A DNA stretch of 21,121 nucleotides from Balamuthia mandrillaris. Its lineage: Eukaryota; Discosea; Longamoebia; Balamuthiidae. The stretch lies in the NCBI GenBank assembly GCA_031835245.1, contig JAVKOQ010000653.1:1-21121 (forward strand), in the 5' to 3' direction. A program made the position numbers and the translations under genes. Below, in pieces: positions 12,275-21,121 of this stretch (position 1 is the stretch's first letter; each line of letters opens with the position of its first letter). A model generated the notes under the pieces. That model saw only the letters and a list, made by a program, of their open reading frames with translations. It searched no databases and was not told the origin of the DNA.

Positions 12275-14160
12275 CGAATCAGCAATGTGAGGGAGGAAGA
12301 GAGAAAAATGAAGATGAAATTGAAACCAGCAAAACGCATTAAGCCTTTAAGCTCATGAGCTGCCGCTTTCATGGCATTATCATCGTTTCCATAAAGACCC
12401 ATCCCGTCCAACGCAAACTATTATAATACCAAGAAGAAAGCACAAAGGATTAAACATAGGAACAACAACAGTGATAATTATAGTCTAACCTTAAAAAAGA
12501 TTCCTGTTTGTCGGTTTGCAGCTTTATAGTTAGAATGAAGATAATACATGAAAACAAAAGACAACAAACCGTGATAAATATATTTTTTGCCTCCAGCCAG
12601 GCCTCCAATCTCACAAGGTTTGATGGTTTGGTACCTTGGCTCCATGAATGCTTCAGATATTATGATTTTTCCATACATTTTTGCTGTATTTGAAAAATCT
12701 AATAACGATAAAAAGTGAGACAGACAGAACGAAAGAAAAGAAAGCAAATGAGATCTGAAGAACACCAAGCGAAACATACCCTCCGCCAAATGGCGTAGAG
12801 CTTCGAAGCGATGCAGACGCATAGCCTTGGTATGTTGTGGTAATTCAAGGATAGCCTGAAACTCTCCGTTCCAGTCTCGAGGAGGGCCTCTATGTTGTAT
12901 CTCCTCTTGGCAATATCTACAATAATCTATATGTGTACATCGGTGGGATAACTCTATATCACCTCCTGCTTCTCCGCCTGCAGCCAACGCAACCAAAATT
13001 AGAACAAGCAACCACTTTTAATGAAGAAGACTTGGTAACTCACCGAATGAACCATGAAATGTGTCCTTTTGAGAAGGGTTGCGACCAAGAATTCGGTGAT
13101 GAGGGGAAGGAGAATGTTCGTTTTCGCGTGTTGCAGGATCGACGGATGGTTCTGGGGTGGCATTATAGGCGGTACCACTAATGCTGTATGGTACTGAAGA
13201 AGAATTATTGCCCTTGGCTCCTGCTGGTGCTGCTGCCCCTGCTTCCACTGTATCTGTGTTACCGTTTTGAATAGGAATAGCAGAGAGTGCGGGTTAGCTG
13301 TAAGAGAAAAGAATAGAAGAGAGAGAGAGGTTGATGGGATTGAAAATGGTGTAAAAGACAAAGTTGAAGCAACCGTCTTTGTGATGGCCTGCTTGGGAGG
13401 AGTCTGGCTCTTCAAGCATGTCGTATGGCAGTCTATACGGCAGCTTGCTAGCACCCTTAACCTCCATCGCTTCCTCTCTTGTTGGTGAAGTCTGTGCTGG
13501 TTCATCGGTTTCTTCGGCAGCATGCTGTGCCCCAGTTAGCCGTTCTGCTTGGCCCGCCTCTCCCTTTTCGTCTTTTTCTTTCGCTGCTTCTTCGTCTACA
13601 TCCTTTTCTTTCTCCTCATCATCATCAACAAAAGCGAGTTTGTCTACATGGTAGTTGTTGTCGTGGCTAGAGGAGGCAGTAGCACTGCTGGTTGCAACAA
13701 CATTCTCCTGAAGCAACATGCTGTAGCGGCTGGCGGTCCGCTGCTGCTGTTGCTGATGCCGTCGCTGCTGCTGTCCGCGGCTATGGTGAAGCTTTGGTTT
13801 GAAGGAGAGGTTCGACAGAAAGGAGCGAGAGCCGCCTGCCCGCTTCACTGCCACTCTCCGAATGCCTCCATACGCTATTTTCCACAGGGGAGCGCCTTGG
13901 TGAGGTTCCTCGGGCATATGGCCGGTGGAGTGCGGGCGTTGATGGGTGGCCTCCCCCTCGAGGGCATGGTGGGAGGAGACAGAGGCTTCTCGCGAGAGTG
14001 GACGGGACAGAGCGACAACGTTGTTGTTGGTCAGAGGTATTTCTTTTCGAAGGTTGAGGGCAGGGTCCGACCGGTTTCGGTGGAGCAAGATGTATTCTTC
14101 GCGCGTTGTCGTTGGTGAGGACTCGTTTGAGTCCGTGGTCACCACGTCCTGTTTTTCCAT
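4132..14160 (-). CDS. CLU: Giant CLU-domain / TPR / leucine-rich-repeat fusion protein
   Basis: CLU/CLUH proteins bind mRNAs for mitochondrial proteins and keep mitochondria dispersed. Exons: 14160-13374, 13253-13044, 12977-12780, 12698-12570, 12503-12490, 12417-12327, 12232-12178, 12055-11991, 11920-11856, 11794-11731, 11639-11623, 11537-11476, 11409-11377, 11314-11194, 11113-10820, 10721-10173, 10111-8671, 8564-7480, 7380-7188, 7122-5864, 5655-4132. They sum to 8,256 nt with no phase break, giving 2,751 residues. Residues 1-330 are low complexity. About 345-630 is the Clu domain (RDWNGEFQ, KMYGKIII, VDYRGFR-like IDYRGFR, VYGSADQ, YLIDFARVFPP). About 640-850 is TIF31/eIF3-p135-like (GINVRYLG). 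TPR-like helices lie near 860-935 and 1150-1270. Ser/Glu-rich linkers follow. Cys-type LRRs of the AMN1/F-box kind run about 1790-2735. Each half is confident. Fusion rests on phase-consistent introns at 8670-8565 and 7479-7381 with no room for a gene boundary. Confidence 0.82.
5785..5859 (-). repeat. Two (CT)n runs in CLU-LRR intron 5863-5656
   Basis: Two long GA runs on the plus strand are separated by a short AAAGAGAAGTAA spacer. They begin only a few bases after the splice donor of the 208-nt intron. Confidence 0.9.
8606..8640 (-). repeat. (CT)n in CLU-LRR intron 8670-8565
   Basis: GA run on the plus strand, in the middle of a 106-nt intron of the minus-strand gene. Confidence 0.9.
9540..9975 (-). 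repeat. Trinucleotide-coded Glu and Ser runs in the linker of the giant gene
   Basis: Inside the 1,441-nt exon, plus-strand TTC/TTCTTC runs (9540-9568) encode a poly-Glu stretch, and plus-strand GAA/GAAGAA runs (about 9907-9975) encode a poly-Ser stretch broken by a few Phe/Asp codons. They flank a conserved-looking helical patch (IPFQLWIEKDEEE... to LKRRFLLG) and lie between TPR-like segments, so they look like length-variable spacers. Trinucleotide periodicity keeps the frame open, unlike the CT dinucleotide runs, which are confined to introns. Confidence 0.7.
10766..10791 (-). repeat. (CT)n in CLU-LRR intron 10819-10722
   Basis: GA run on the plus strand within a 98-nt intron of the minus-strand gene. 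Confidence 0.9.
11377..11409 (-). other. 33-nt mini-exon of the CLU core
   Basis: Encodes (D)NRNSYLFELF(R), which leads into RPEFLKK in the next exon, as in the FRPE box of CLU proteins. TTGCAG precedes it and GTTTGC follows; it keeps phase 2. Flanking introns are 66 and 62 nt. Confidence 0.82.
11623..11639 (-). other. 17-nt micro-exon of the CLU core
   Basis: This short exon encodes (M)EGHRGL between the exon ending KKFIYGPTDM and the one starting DGRLYLIDF. AG precedes it and GTGCAT follows. It turns phase 1 into phase 0 and restores the EGHRG-x-DGR motif expected before the LIDFAR strand. Flanking introns are 91 and 85 nt. Confidence 0.85.
12087..12125 (-). repeat. (CT)n in CLU-LRR intron 12177-12056
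   Basis: A GA run of about 38 bp on the plus strand, followed by imperfect GA repeats up to 12150, inside a 122-nt intron. Confidence 0.9.
12242..12272 (-). repeat. (CT)n in CLU-LRR intron 12326-12233
   Basis: On the coding strand the CT run ends a few bases before the acceptor TTCAAATAG, so it doubles as the polypyrimidine tract. Confidence 0.9.
12490..12503 (-). other. 14-nt micro-exon of the CLU core
   Basis: The exon is GAATCTTTTTTAAG on the minus strand. It is preceded by ACAG and followed by GTTAG, and adds the residues (G)IFFK. Without it, the upstream exon ending in phase 1 cannot join the downstream exon in frame, and the motif KYIYHG-IFFK-FALDG would be broken. Flanking introns are 66 and 72 nt. 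Confidence 0.85.
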
Positions 14161-14614
14161 TTGCGCGAACCCAAGCAGAACAGACCGTAAAACTGCTTTG
14201 GTTGCTCTTTAGTCTCCTCTCTTTCCTTCTTTCTTTTTTTTCTTACGATCTCAACGGGAAAACTGATCTGAGGGGTTGTTGATTGAAGTGATCACAAATT
14301 GGTATGAAATTAATTAAAATTTCCAGGAAAACGAAACGCGAAACGACGCGAAAGACAAAGAAAACCACTGCGTGTCGACATGAGGCCTGACACAAGGAGG
14401 CTCCTAAAGGAAGCTTCCGTGCTGCATACGACAACAAGCTGCACAAGTCGCTTCTCCCCTCTGCGAGCAGAGAACGCAAAAAAAAAAGAGGCATTACCGT
14501 CTGCACACTTCCTATCCCCTATCTCTCTCTCTCTCTCTCTCTAATTTTTAGGAAACAACCCCACTGTTTGCATGTGGTCCGAAGGAACGCGCTACAAAGA
14601 AACAAGTAACGACT
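14161..14614. promoter_or_regulatory. Divergent promoter region between CLU-LRR and thermospermine synthase
   Basis: These 454 bp separate the start codons of two divergently transcribed genes and must contain both promoters. An AT-rich patch (about 14294-14325, ATGAAATTAATTAAAATTT) is the only obvious core candidate; no clear TATA box was assigned. At 14522-14550 a CT run followed by AATTTTTAG and GAAAC looks like the 3' part of a 5' UTR intron of the plus-strand gene, ending at 14550. No donor could be fixed. Confidence 0.5.
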
Positions 14615-15942
<1,328 letters not shown>

Positions 15943-16048
15943 ATCGAATGCCAGCGATAATCGAATATTTTTTCCTTAACTGGTCAATTTTTTTAATTCA
16001 AGTATCCAAATATCCAAAATTTATCGAACAGTATATCATCAAAACAGA

Positions 16049-16146
16049 TCGACAAAAATTAAAGGTAGTCAAACGACCCGCCCCCCGTAAAGTGCAGAGA
16101 TCTTTCACGTCGACAAAAATTCATTGCTCCGCTTTACCGCCCCCCG
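16049..16146. repeat. Two imperfect copies of a ~60-bp motif pair
   Basis: TCGACAAAAATT occurs at 16049-16060 and 16110-16121. CCGCCCCCCG occurs at 16078-16087 and 16137-16146. The order and near-equal spacing (61 and 59 bp) are the same in both copies, while the sequence in between is diverged. GTAAAG (16087-16092) and CTTTAC (16132-16137) are also inverted relative to each other. Possibly regulatory, or a decayed tandem duplication. Confidence 0.65.
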
Positions 16147-16483
16147 CAAAAACGTTCGAAACGCAAGAAAAAAAAAACTAAGACAAAGGGGGGGTTGGGA
16201 AACCAACGCAACGCGCTTGTATTAATTTTTTTTCTTTATTTTTGAAAAAAGAAAAACCCAGACAGAAGAGGAGGGACCGGGTGTGTGTGTTGCTCAATTG
16301 CCTTTTGGTAGGGGCGACACAACTTGTAACCACCAAATCCGTTTTTTCTCTCTTTGCGTTGGGCTGTTTGTTCTGGCCCGGCAACGACCACCCCTGTACT
16401 TTGTTGTTTTTTATACCCTTTGCTTCCTCTCAAACACTCCTCCTTAGGAAGCATTTCACCTGTTTACATTGTTTGACATTGAG

Positions 16484-16555
16484 GTAAAGAGCTCTCTCTC
16501 TCTCTCTCTCTCTTGCTTTTCCCGGAGGGTGTGGTGGGAACGACATCTCTGACAG
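16484..16555 (+). other. Probable 5' UTR intron of the LRR-PH gene
   Basis: GAG|GTAAAG at 16484, a (CT)n run at 16491-16513 and CTGACAG ending at 16555 have exactly the make-up of the coding introns in this window (72 nt). It lies 83 bp before the start codon. An earlier AG at 16525-16526 is an alternative acceptor. Confidence 0.5.
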
Positions 16556-16638
16556 ATGTGTGTGATGTGATTTGTGCCGTGAACCTCACAGAGCAGAACT
16601 CTGTCTCTTCTATTCCCTTCCCTCCCGAATAGTGCAGA

Positions 16639-17367
16639 ATGGGCGATCTCGTTCAGCAAGAAATCAAGAAGGCCAAGGATTCCGGCGCCCGCCGGTTGGT
16701 CCTCAACAACCGTAACCTTAACCAGGTGCCCGTCAAACTGGTGGAACAGTTTCCACCCGAGCTTACCGAGCTTGAACTCAATCAAAACCATGTGTGCTTT
16801 CCTCTTTCTCTTTTCTCTTTTTCCAGCCGCTTCTCACGCCTTCCACATTATGACAGTTGGTGGGCCTGCCAGCAAAACTTAGCGCGTTATCCAACCTACA
16901 AGTGCTCCGACTGCAGTCGAACGAGCTATTTGCTTTACCGCCAGAGATTGGCAAGTTGAAGCTGCTTCGCGAGTTGGATCTGCAAGCCAACAAGCTTCCC
17001 AAGCTGCCTGCCTCGATCGGAAAGCTGAAGCGCCTCAACCGACTCGTCCTCAAGCAGAATAAACTCAAGAGTCTTCCTGATTCGATTGGCCAGCTCACTT
17101 CTCTCGAGTTGCTCTATCTTTCTGGCAATCGTCTCAAGGAACTTCCGGCAAGCATCGGATCCTTGCCGAAGCTAACGATTCTTGGCTTGGAAGAGAATGC
17201 GCTTGCCTCTCTTCCTGATTCCATCGGAGACCTTCGAAGCTTGACCAGTCTTAACGTCAGCAAGAACCAGTTGGAGAAGCTCCCTGCCTCTCTTGGAAAG
17301 CTCTCCGCGGTGGTGGAAATCTTTGCTCGCTTCAACAAGATTTCTGAAGTGCCACTGTTCGTTTCTC

Positions 17368-17402
<35 letters not shown>

Positions 17403-19213
17403 ATTCTGCTTTGTGTTCCTTCAGCTCTTCTTTATCGCGTAGTGAACAGATTCTGACCAACACACATCCTTTCATCCTCAGAGAGCTGAGCACTCTATCC
17501 ACACTGAACGAATTGGATTTGGGAAGCAACAAAATAAGCGTTATCCCGGAGGAGTTCTTCCAGGGTCCTCCTGACAGCGGACTCATCCAACTCACTAATT
17601 TATATCTGCATCGCAATCTTTTGAATCGGCTTCCAGGCTCCATCAAAAACCTGAAAGAGACCTTAAATGTCCTTCATGTCCAAGAGAACAAGGTAAGCAG
17701 TTGCCTCATTGTAGTATGAAAGATGCCGAAGGAAAAAGTTGCGCTCACTTTTGCTGCTGTAGTTAGTAGAGTTGCCTCCCGAGATTGGATTCTTGCGGGA
17801 GCTTACGGAACTAAAGATTGATGGCAACAAGTTGGAAGCGCTTCCTGCCGAGTTCGAGGAGATTGAGCACAACCTCATAGAGTTCACCTTTGACAACAAT
17901 CCTTTTTCATCTCAATTGGAAAATGTGGACGTGGATGCAGCGGATCTTCTGGAGTATGCAGTTCCTTCTGATGAGGAGGATGAGGATTGGGAAATGGAAG
18001 TGCTGTTACAAATGTTAAGAGAAGGTGCCTTACCATCCACTGGTTTATGTGTGGAATTGCACTTACGTGAAATTTGGCTTCTTTCTTTTAGGTGAAATAT
18101 TTAACTTGTATGAAGGTGGAGAATGTGATCAAGTCAAGCTGTACATAACACCGGAGCTTGACACGGGTTTGCTCTCTCGGCTTTTTCTCCTTTACCTATG
18201 TTTTTTCTTGTCTCACCCCTCGTTTTGAACGACTGCCAATACCAATATAGTGAAATGGAGCTACCCCAAAGCCCGTCTCAACCGGCAGATAAGTTGGGCC
18301 GGAGCTCTATTAGGTTCCACTGTGAACCCAGCACACGTCTCCAAGCAAAAGATCCAAAGTGAATTAAAGTATAAAAAGGGAGGAACAGTGCAAAGAAAGC
18401 CTGCCAGAATCAGTAAAGGCCCTAACGTGTTGGACGAGATCTTCAAAACGCCAGCCAACAAGCTGCCTTCCAAAGAAAGTATGCGAGCTCTTGCAGCGCA
18501 AAGCTCGCCAGCGGAAGACAGAAAGCCAACCACCATTGCAGTGGCAGACATCGAAGAGATCGCCTTAGGCAAGAATCCTTCTCTTTCTAAAAAGTTGGAA
18601 GAAACAGGGTCTAGCATCAAGGACAAGGATGATGACCTCTTCTTCTGCATTGTGACGTCGGATCGAACAGTGCAGTTTGAAGCTAGTTCTGTCCCTGAGC
18701 GTGATGAATGGGCACGTGCCTTCCTGCTTCTAATTCAGTATCTTATGAAAGACGCTGCCAAAGGTTTGTTGTTGTTGTTGTTGTTGTTCTTGTTGTTGTT
18801 CTTGTTGTTATTGTTGTGCGATTTTGTTTTATATTCCCTCCTCACCTCTTATCCCAGATTGGGAAGATGACGATGGAAGTTCTTCCAGCTCCAGTGAAGG
18901 TGAAGAGACAGAAACGGAAACAGATAATGAAATCGATTTGGACAGTATCTCGGAGGAGGCTACGGAAGAGATCGACATCCTTGCTGAGGAGGAAAAGCGC
19001 CTACTTGCGTTGGCTGAGGAGCGCAAAAGGAAAGAACAGGAAGAGGCTGAGAAAAAGAAAAAAGAGGAAAAGGAGAAAGAGGTTGACGAAAAAGAGCAGA
19101 AACGCTCGAAGCGGTCCACCTTGCGTCCAAAGAAAAGCAAAGATGAGTCTTCTCCCAAAAAGGAGAAAAGAAAGAGCCTTGAGCATAAAAGATCACGGTA
19201 AGGAATCTTCCCT

Positions 19214-19248
<35 letters not shown>

Positions 19249-20981
19249 CTTATTGAACGTTTTCATCTACGACCGGGCCAGCTCAATAACGTCGGATCTG
19301 TTGAGTACTGTTGACAGTTCTGGAAGCGACTCGGACAGCAGCAACAAGAAGAAAAAGAAGAAAGAGAGCAGCAAAGGTAAAAGCACCTTGAGAAGAAGCT
19401 CTTCCAAGAAAAGCAGCTCGAAGAAAACTTCCAAGGAAGACAAAGACAAGAAGAAAAAGAAGAAGAAGAAGCGAACCATCCGGAGAAGACATGCAAACAG
19501 AGATGATGAATTGGCAGAAATTGAAAGAGAAATTCTCTCGGAAGGAACTGAAGATCCTGAGTTGCAGCAAATGGTGGAGGAAATCAGGGCCATTGAGGCT
19601 CAGACCGCATTGCTACAAGAACAAGAAGCTCTTGCGCTTCAACAACAAGCGCAAAAGGGATACGATCTCGATGATGAATTTGCAGCAGTTCCAGCCGAGG
19701 ATACTAAAGCAAAGGAAGAGCCAAAAGAAAAGGCGGCCAAGGAAAAAGAAAAGAAGGACAAAGAGTCTAAAAAGAAAAAGAAGGAACAAGAGGAGGAAGA
19801 AAGAAGGAAGAAAGAGAAGGAAGAGGAAGAGAAGAGGAAAAAGGAAGAGGAAGAGAAATTGAAAAAGCAAAAGGAGGAGGAAGAAAAGAAACGCAAAGAG
19901 GAAGAAGAACGCAAGAGAAAGGAACAAGAGGAAGCAGAGAAAAAGAGAAAAGAAGAGGAAGACATTGCCTCAAAGACAAAAGAAGACGAGGAGAAAAAGA
20001 AAAAAGAAGACGAGCAAGCATTGCAAGCCGTTCCATCCGAAGAAGCGAAGGACAAAGATGCGGAGGAAAAAGAAAAGGAGCAGCAAGCTACGGACGAACA
20101 GCTCAAAGCCATCGCCGAAGCAGAGCGCCGTCGGCAAGAACTTATGGAAGAGAAGGCGCGAGAGAGGCAAGCAAAACTGGACCGACTGCGTTCTGTCACC
20201 CAAAAGAAAAAGCAGTTCATCCAAAAGTCCCAAGAGGATCACGAAAAGGAGGTCCAGGAAAGAAAAGAAAGACTGAATCGCCTGAAGATGGCCTCCGTCA
20301 AAAGATTGAACGAAAAGAGAGCTGTCGTTTCGGCACTCAAGATCTACCAGCAGGAAACAGCTTTGAAAGGTTAGATTTTGCTTTAGTTTTGTTTTTCTCC
20401 TGTTGACCCCTATTTCAGCATCTGCCTAACAATCTCTTGCTGTCCTTCAGCTGGTGCTGGTGCTGCCGCTGCCGCTATCGCTGCTCCTGTTGCTGGTGGC
20501 GCAGCTCCTCCTTCCACTGACAAGGCGAGCCTGGACAAGTGGAGGCAAGAGCAGTTAGAGCTGTTGAAGAAAAAGCTTGCACAAGAGGAGCAGGAAGCCG
20601 CCGCCAAACAGAAAGCCGAACAGCAACGACAAGAAGCCAAGGCTGCCGCCGATGAACGCAGGAGGCAGCAACTAGAGGAGTTGGAAAAGAAGAAAGCGGA
20701 AGCCAGAGAGAAGCAGCAACGCATCGAGGCTCTCAAACAAAAAGTGGAAAAAGAGGCAGACACAGAGCTTGCTTCTCCTAAGAAGGTCAGCCTTGCCCTT
20801 CCTGCTGCTGATAAACCGAGCGGTGTCACGCTGGCGGTACCTGGACAAGGTTCTACTATTATTCCCGCTCGTTTGAGCGCTCCTCAAAAGAGTCGTTCTC
20901 GTATTCAAGGCAAGAGGCTTCCTACGCGACAACGTCCTCAACGCCGGACCCTTACCAAAGAGGAGGAGGAAAAGAGGTTCA

Positions 20982-21029
<48 letters not shown>

Positions 21030-21121
21030 ATCCTCTCCATCGAAAATTCTCTTGACTGATCTAGCATGTTTATCCGCTTAGGGCTCGTATGCTGCGGCAG
21101 AAGTCTATCCCGCGAGTTACC
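16639..21121 (+). CDS. LRR - split PH - coiled-coil protein (3' end outside window)
   Basis: Exons: 16639-16791, 16857-17356, 17482-17692, 17763-18024, 18092-18166, 18251-18763, 18858-19197, 19282-20369, 20451-20976, 21082-21121 and beyond; phases agree and give at least 1,236 residues. About residues 20-355 are ras-suppressor/PIRL/SHOC2-type LRRs (L-x-x-L-x-L-x-x-N-x-L-x-x-L-P), about a dozen repeats. Near 375-405 (GEIFNLYEGG...KLYITPELDTVKWSYPK) is the first half of a PH domain. The second half, at about 500-565, includes TIAVADIEEIALGK and IVTSDRTVQFEASS, ending ERDEWARAF, with an insertion of about 80-100 residues between. The remainder is acidic, then a Lys/Glu-dense coiled coil with an Ala/Pro-rich break at 20451-20520. 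This suggests a membrane-phosphoinositide-linked scaffold, by inference. No catalytic domain is visible; further domains may follow past the window. I know no exact homologue. Confidence 0.87.
17371..17398 (+). repeat. (CT)n in LRR-PH intron 17357-17481
   Basis: The CT run sits near the donor side of a 125-nt intron, well away from the acceptor TCCTCAG. Confidence 0.9.
18764..18857 (+). other. Intron with GTT repeat in the LRR-PH gene
   Basis: The donor GTTTGTT directly begins a run of GTT/CTT units (about 18766-18818), followed by TTTTATATTCCCTCC and the acceptor ATCCCAG. It joins DAAK to DWEDDD in phase 1. It is the one intron whose simple repeat is a trinucleotide rather than CT. Confidence 0.8.
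19217..19247 (+). repeat. (CT)n in LRR-PH intron 19198-19281
   Basis: The CT run lies between GTAAGG and the first downstream AG (GGGCCAG) of an 84-nt intron. Confidence 0.9.
19282..20976 (+). other. Lys/Glu-rich coiled-coil segment of the LRR-PH protein
   Basis: Two large exons encode long stretches dominated by Lys, Glu, Arg, Gln and Ala, preceded by a Ser/Lys-rich basic patch (19340-19490). The purine-rich DNA (AAG/GAA/GAG) creates long shadow frames on both strands. Heptad-like regularity and lack of Pro suggest a single alpha helix or coiled coil. A short Ala/Gly/Pro segment at 20451-20520 breaks it, and a Pro/Ser-rich stretch with basic residues follows at about 20780-20940. Confidence 0.75.
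20986..21027 (+). repeat. (CT)n in LRR-PH intron 20977-21081
   Basis: A CT run of about 42 bp starts 9 nt after the donor GTTCAT; it is one of the longest uninterrupted runs in the window. Confidence 0.9.

Larger units (their letters stand above)
10173..12977 (-). other. CLU core region within the giant gene
   Basis: This part aligns stepwise with animal CLUH as I remember it. RDWNGEFQ...ELP matches the RDWNEELQ...ELP box; IDYRGFRLVAVSILP matches DYRGYRVTAQSIIPG; VYGSADQ matches VYGSIDFG; DGRLYLIDFARVFPP matches DGRHYILDLLRTFPP; MHREGINVRYLG matches MHRRGINMRYLG. The conservation runs across fourteen consecutive exons, which fixes their borders very well. A GGLAGGKKYIYHGIFFK motif and a GLYGNDDNAMKAAAHELKGL motif replace the less conserved middle of animal CLUH; I recognise the same pair only vaguely from protist CLU-like proteins. 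The dispersed GSKIP-like N-terminal portion was not recognised. Confidence 0.8.
15943..16638. other. Intergenic region: 3' end of ACL5, promoter and leader of the LRR-PH gene
   Basis: The first 300 bp after the thermospermine synthase stop are AT-rich, with scattered T runs that may include the poly-A signal; no AATAAA was seen. They include the ~60-bp-spaced repeat pair at 16049-16146. A T-rich patch follows at 16220-16245. From 16260 onwards the sequence is pyrimidine-rich leader-like DNA with a probable 5' UTR intron (16484-16555). No protein family was recognised in any frame. Confidence 0.55.

Noticed and set aside
13254-13300. Acceptor TTACAG near 13287 for the second exon of the giant gene
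   Set aside because: It leads into a frame that fails to join the conserved Clu exon at 12977; the acceptor ACACAG ending at 13254 keeps phase.
19639-20220. Minus-strand Ser/Phe-rich frames opposite the coiled coil
   Set aside because: Purine-rich coding DNA leaves the opposite strand free of stops; the Ser/Phe content is what complements of AAG/GAA give. Not a gene.

Overview
This is a piece of nuclear DNA from a single-celled eukaryote. Coding sequence is cut by many short GT-AG introns (mostly 54-160 nt), the proteins are large and multidomain, TAA/TGA behave as stops, and nothing resembles a bacterial operon. An unusual hallmark is long (CT)n runs inside introns, always on the coding strand. 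I cannot name the species. A rhizarian (for example a foraminiferan such as Reticulomyxa) or a similar free-living protist is a low-confidence guess from intron style and protein architecture. I saw no tRNA, rRNA, CRISPR, transposon or virus-like element.

Layout. (1) ~1-3510, minus strand: an ankyrin-repeat / glutaminase / SAM protein, 12 or more exons; the 3' end near 1-135 is unclear. (2) 4132-14160, minus strand: 21 exons that keep phase throughout and give one 2,751-residue protein. It has a CLU (clustered mitochondria) core with an eIF3-p135-like part and TPRs, a long low-complexity linker, and AMN1/F-box-type leucine-rich repeats. (3) 14615-15942, plus strand: a complete three-exon thermospermine synthase (ACL5-like) of 357 residues. 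(4) 16639 to the window end, plus strand: a leucine-rich-repeat protein with a split PH domain and a very long charged coiled coil; the 3' end lies outside the window.

Spacers are 3511-4131, 14161-14614 (a divergent promoter between genes 2 and 3) and 15943-16638, which holds a ~60-bp-spaced repeat pair and a probable 5' UTR intron. The genes do not form an obvious pathway. Glutaminase and thermospermine synthase are both nitrogen-metabolism enzymes, and the two LRR proteins look like scaffolds, but I infer no functional cluster from adjacency. All exon borders were read by eye from splice sites, reading phase and family conservation; exon lengths were summed to check phase.
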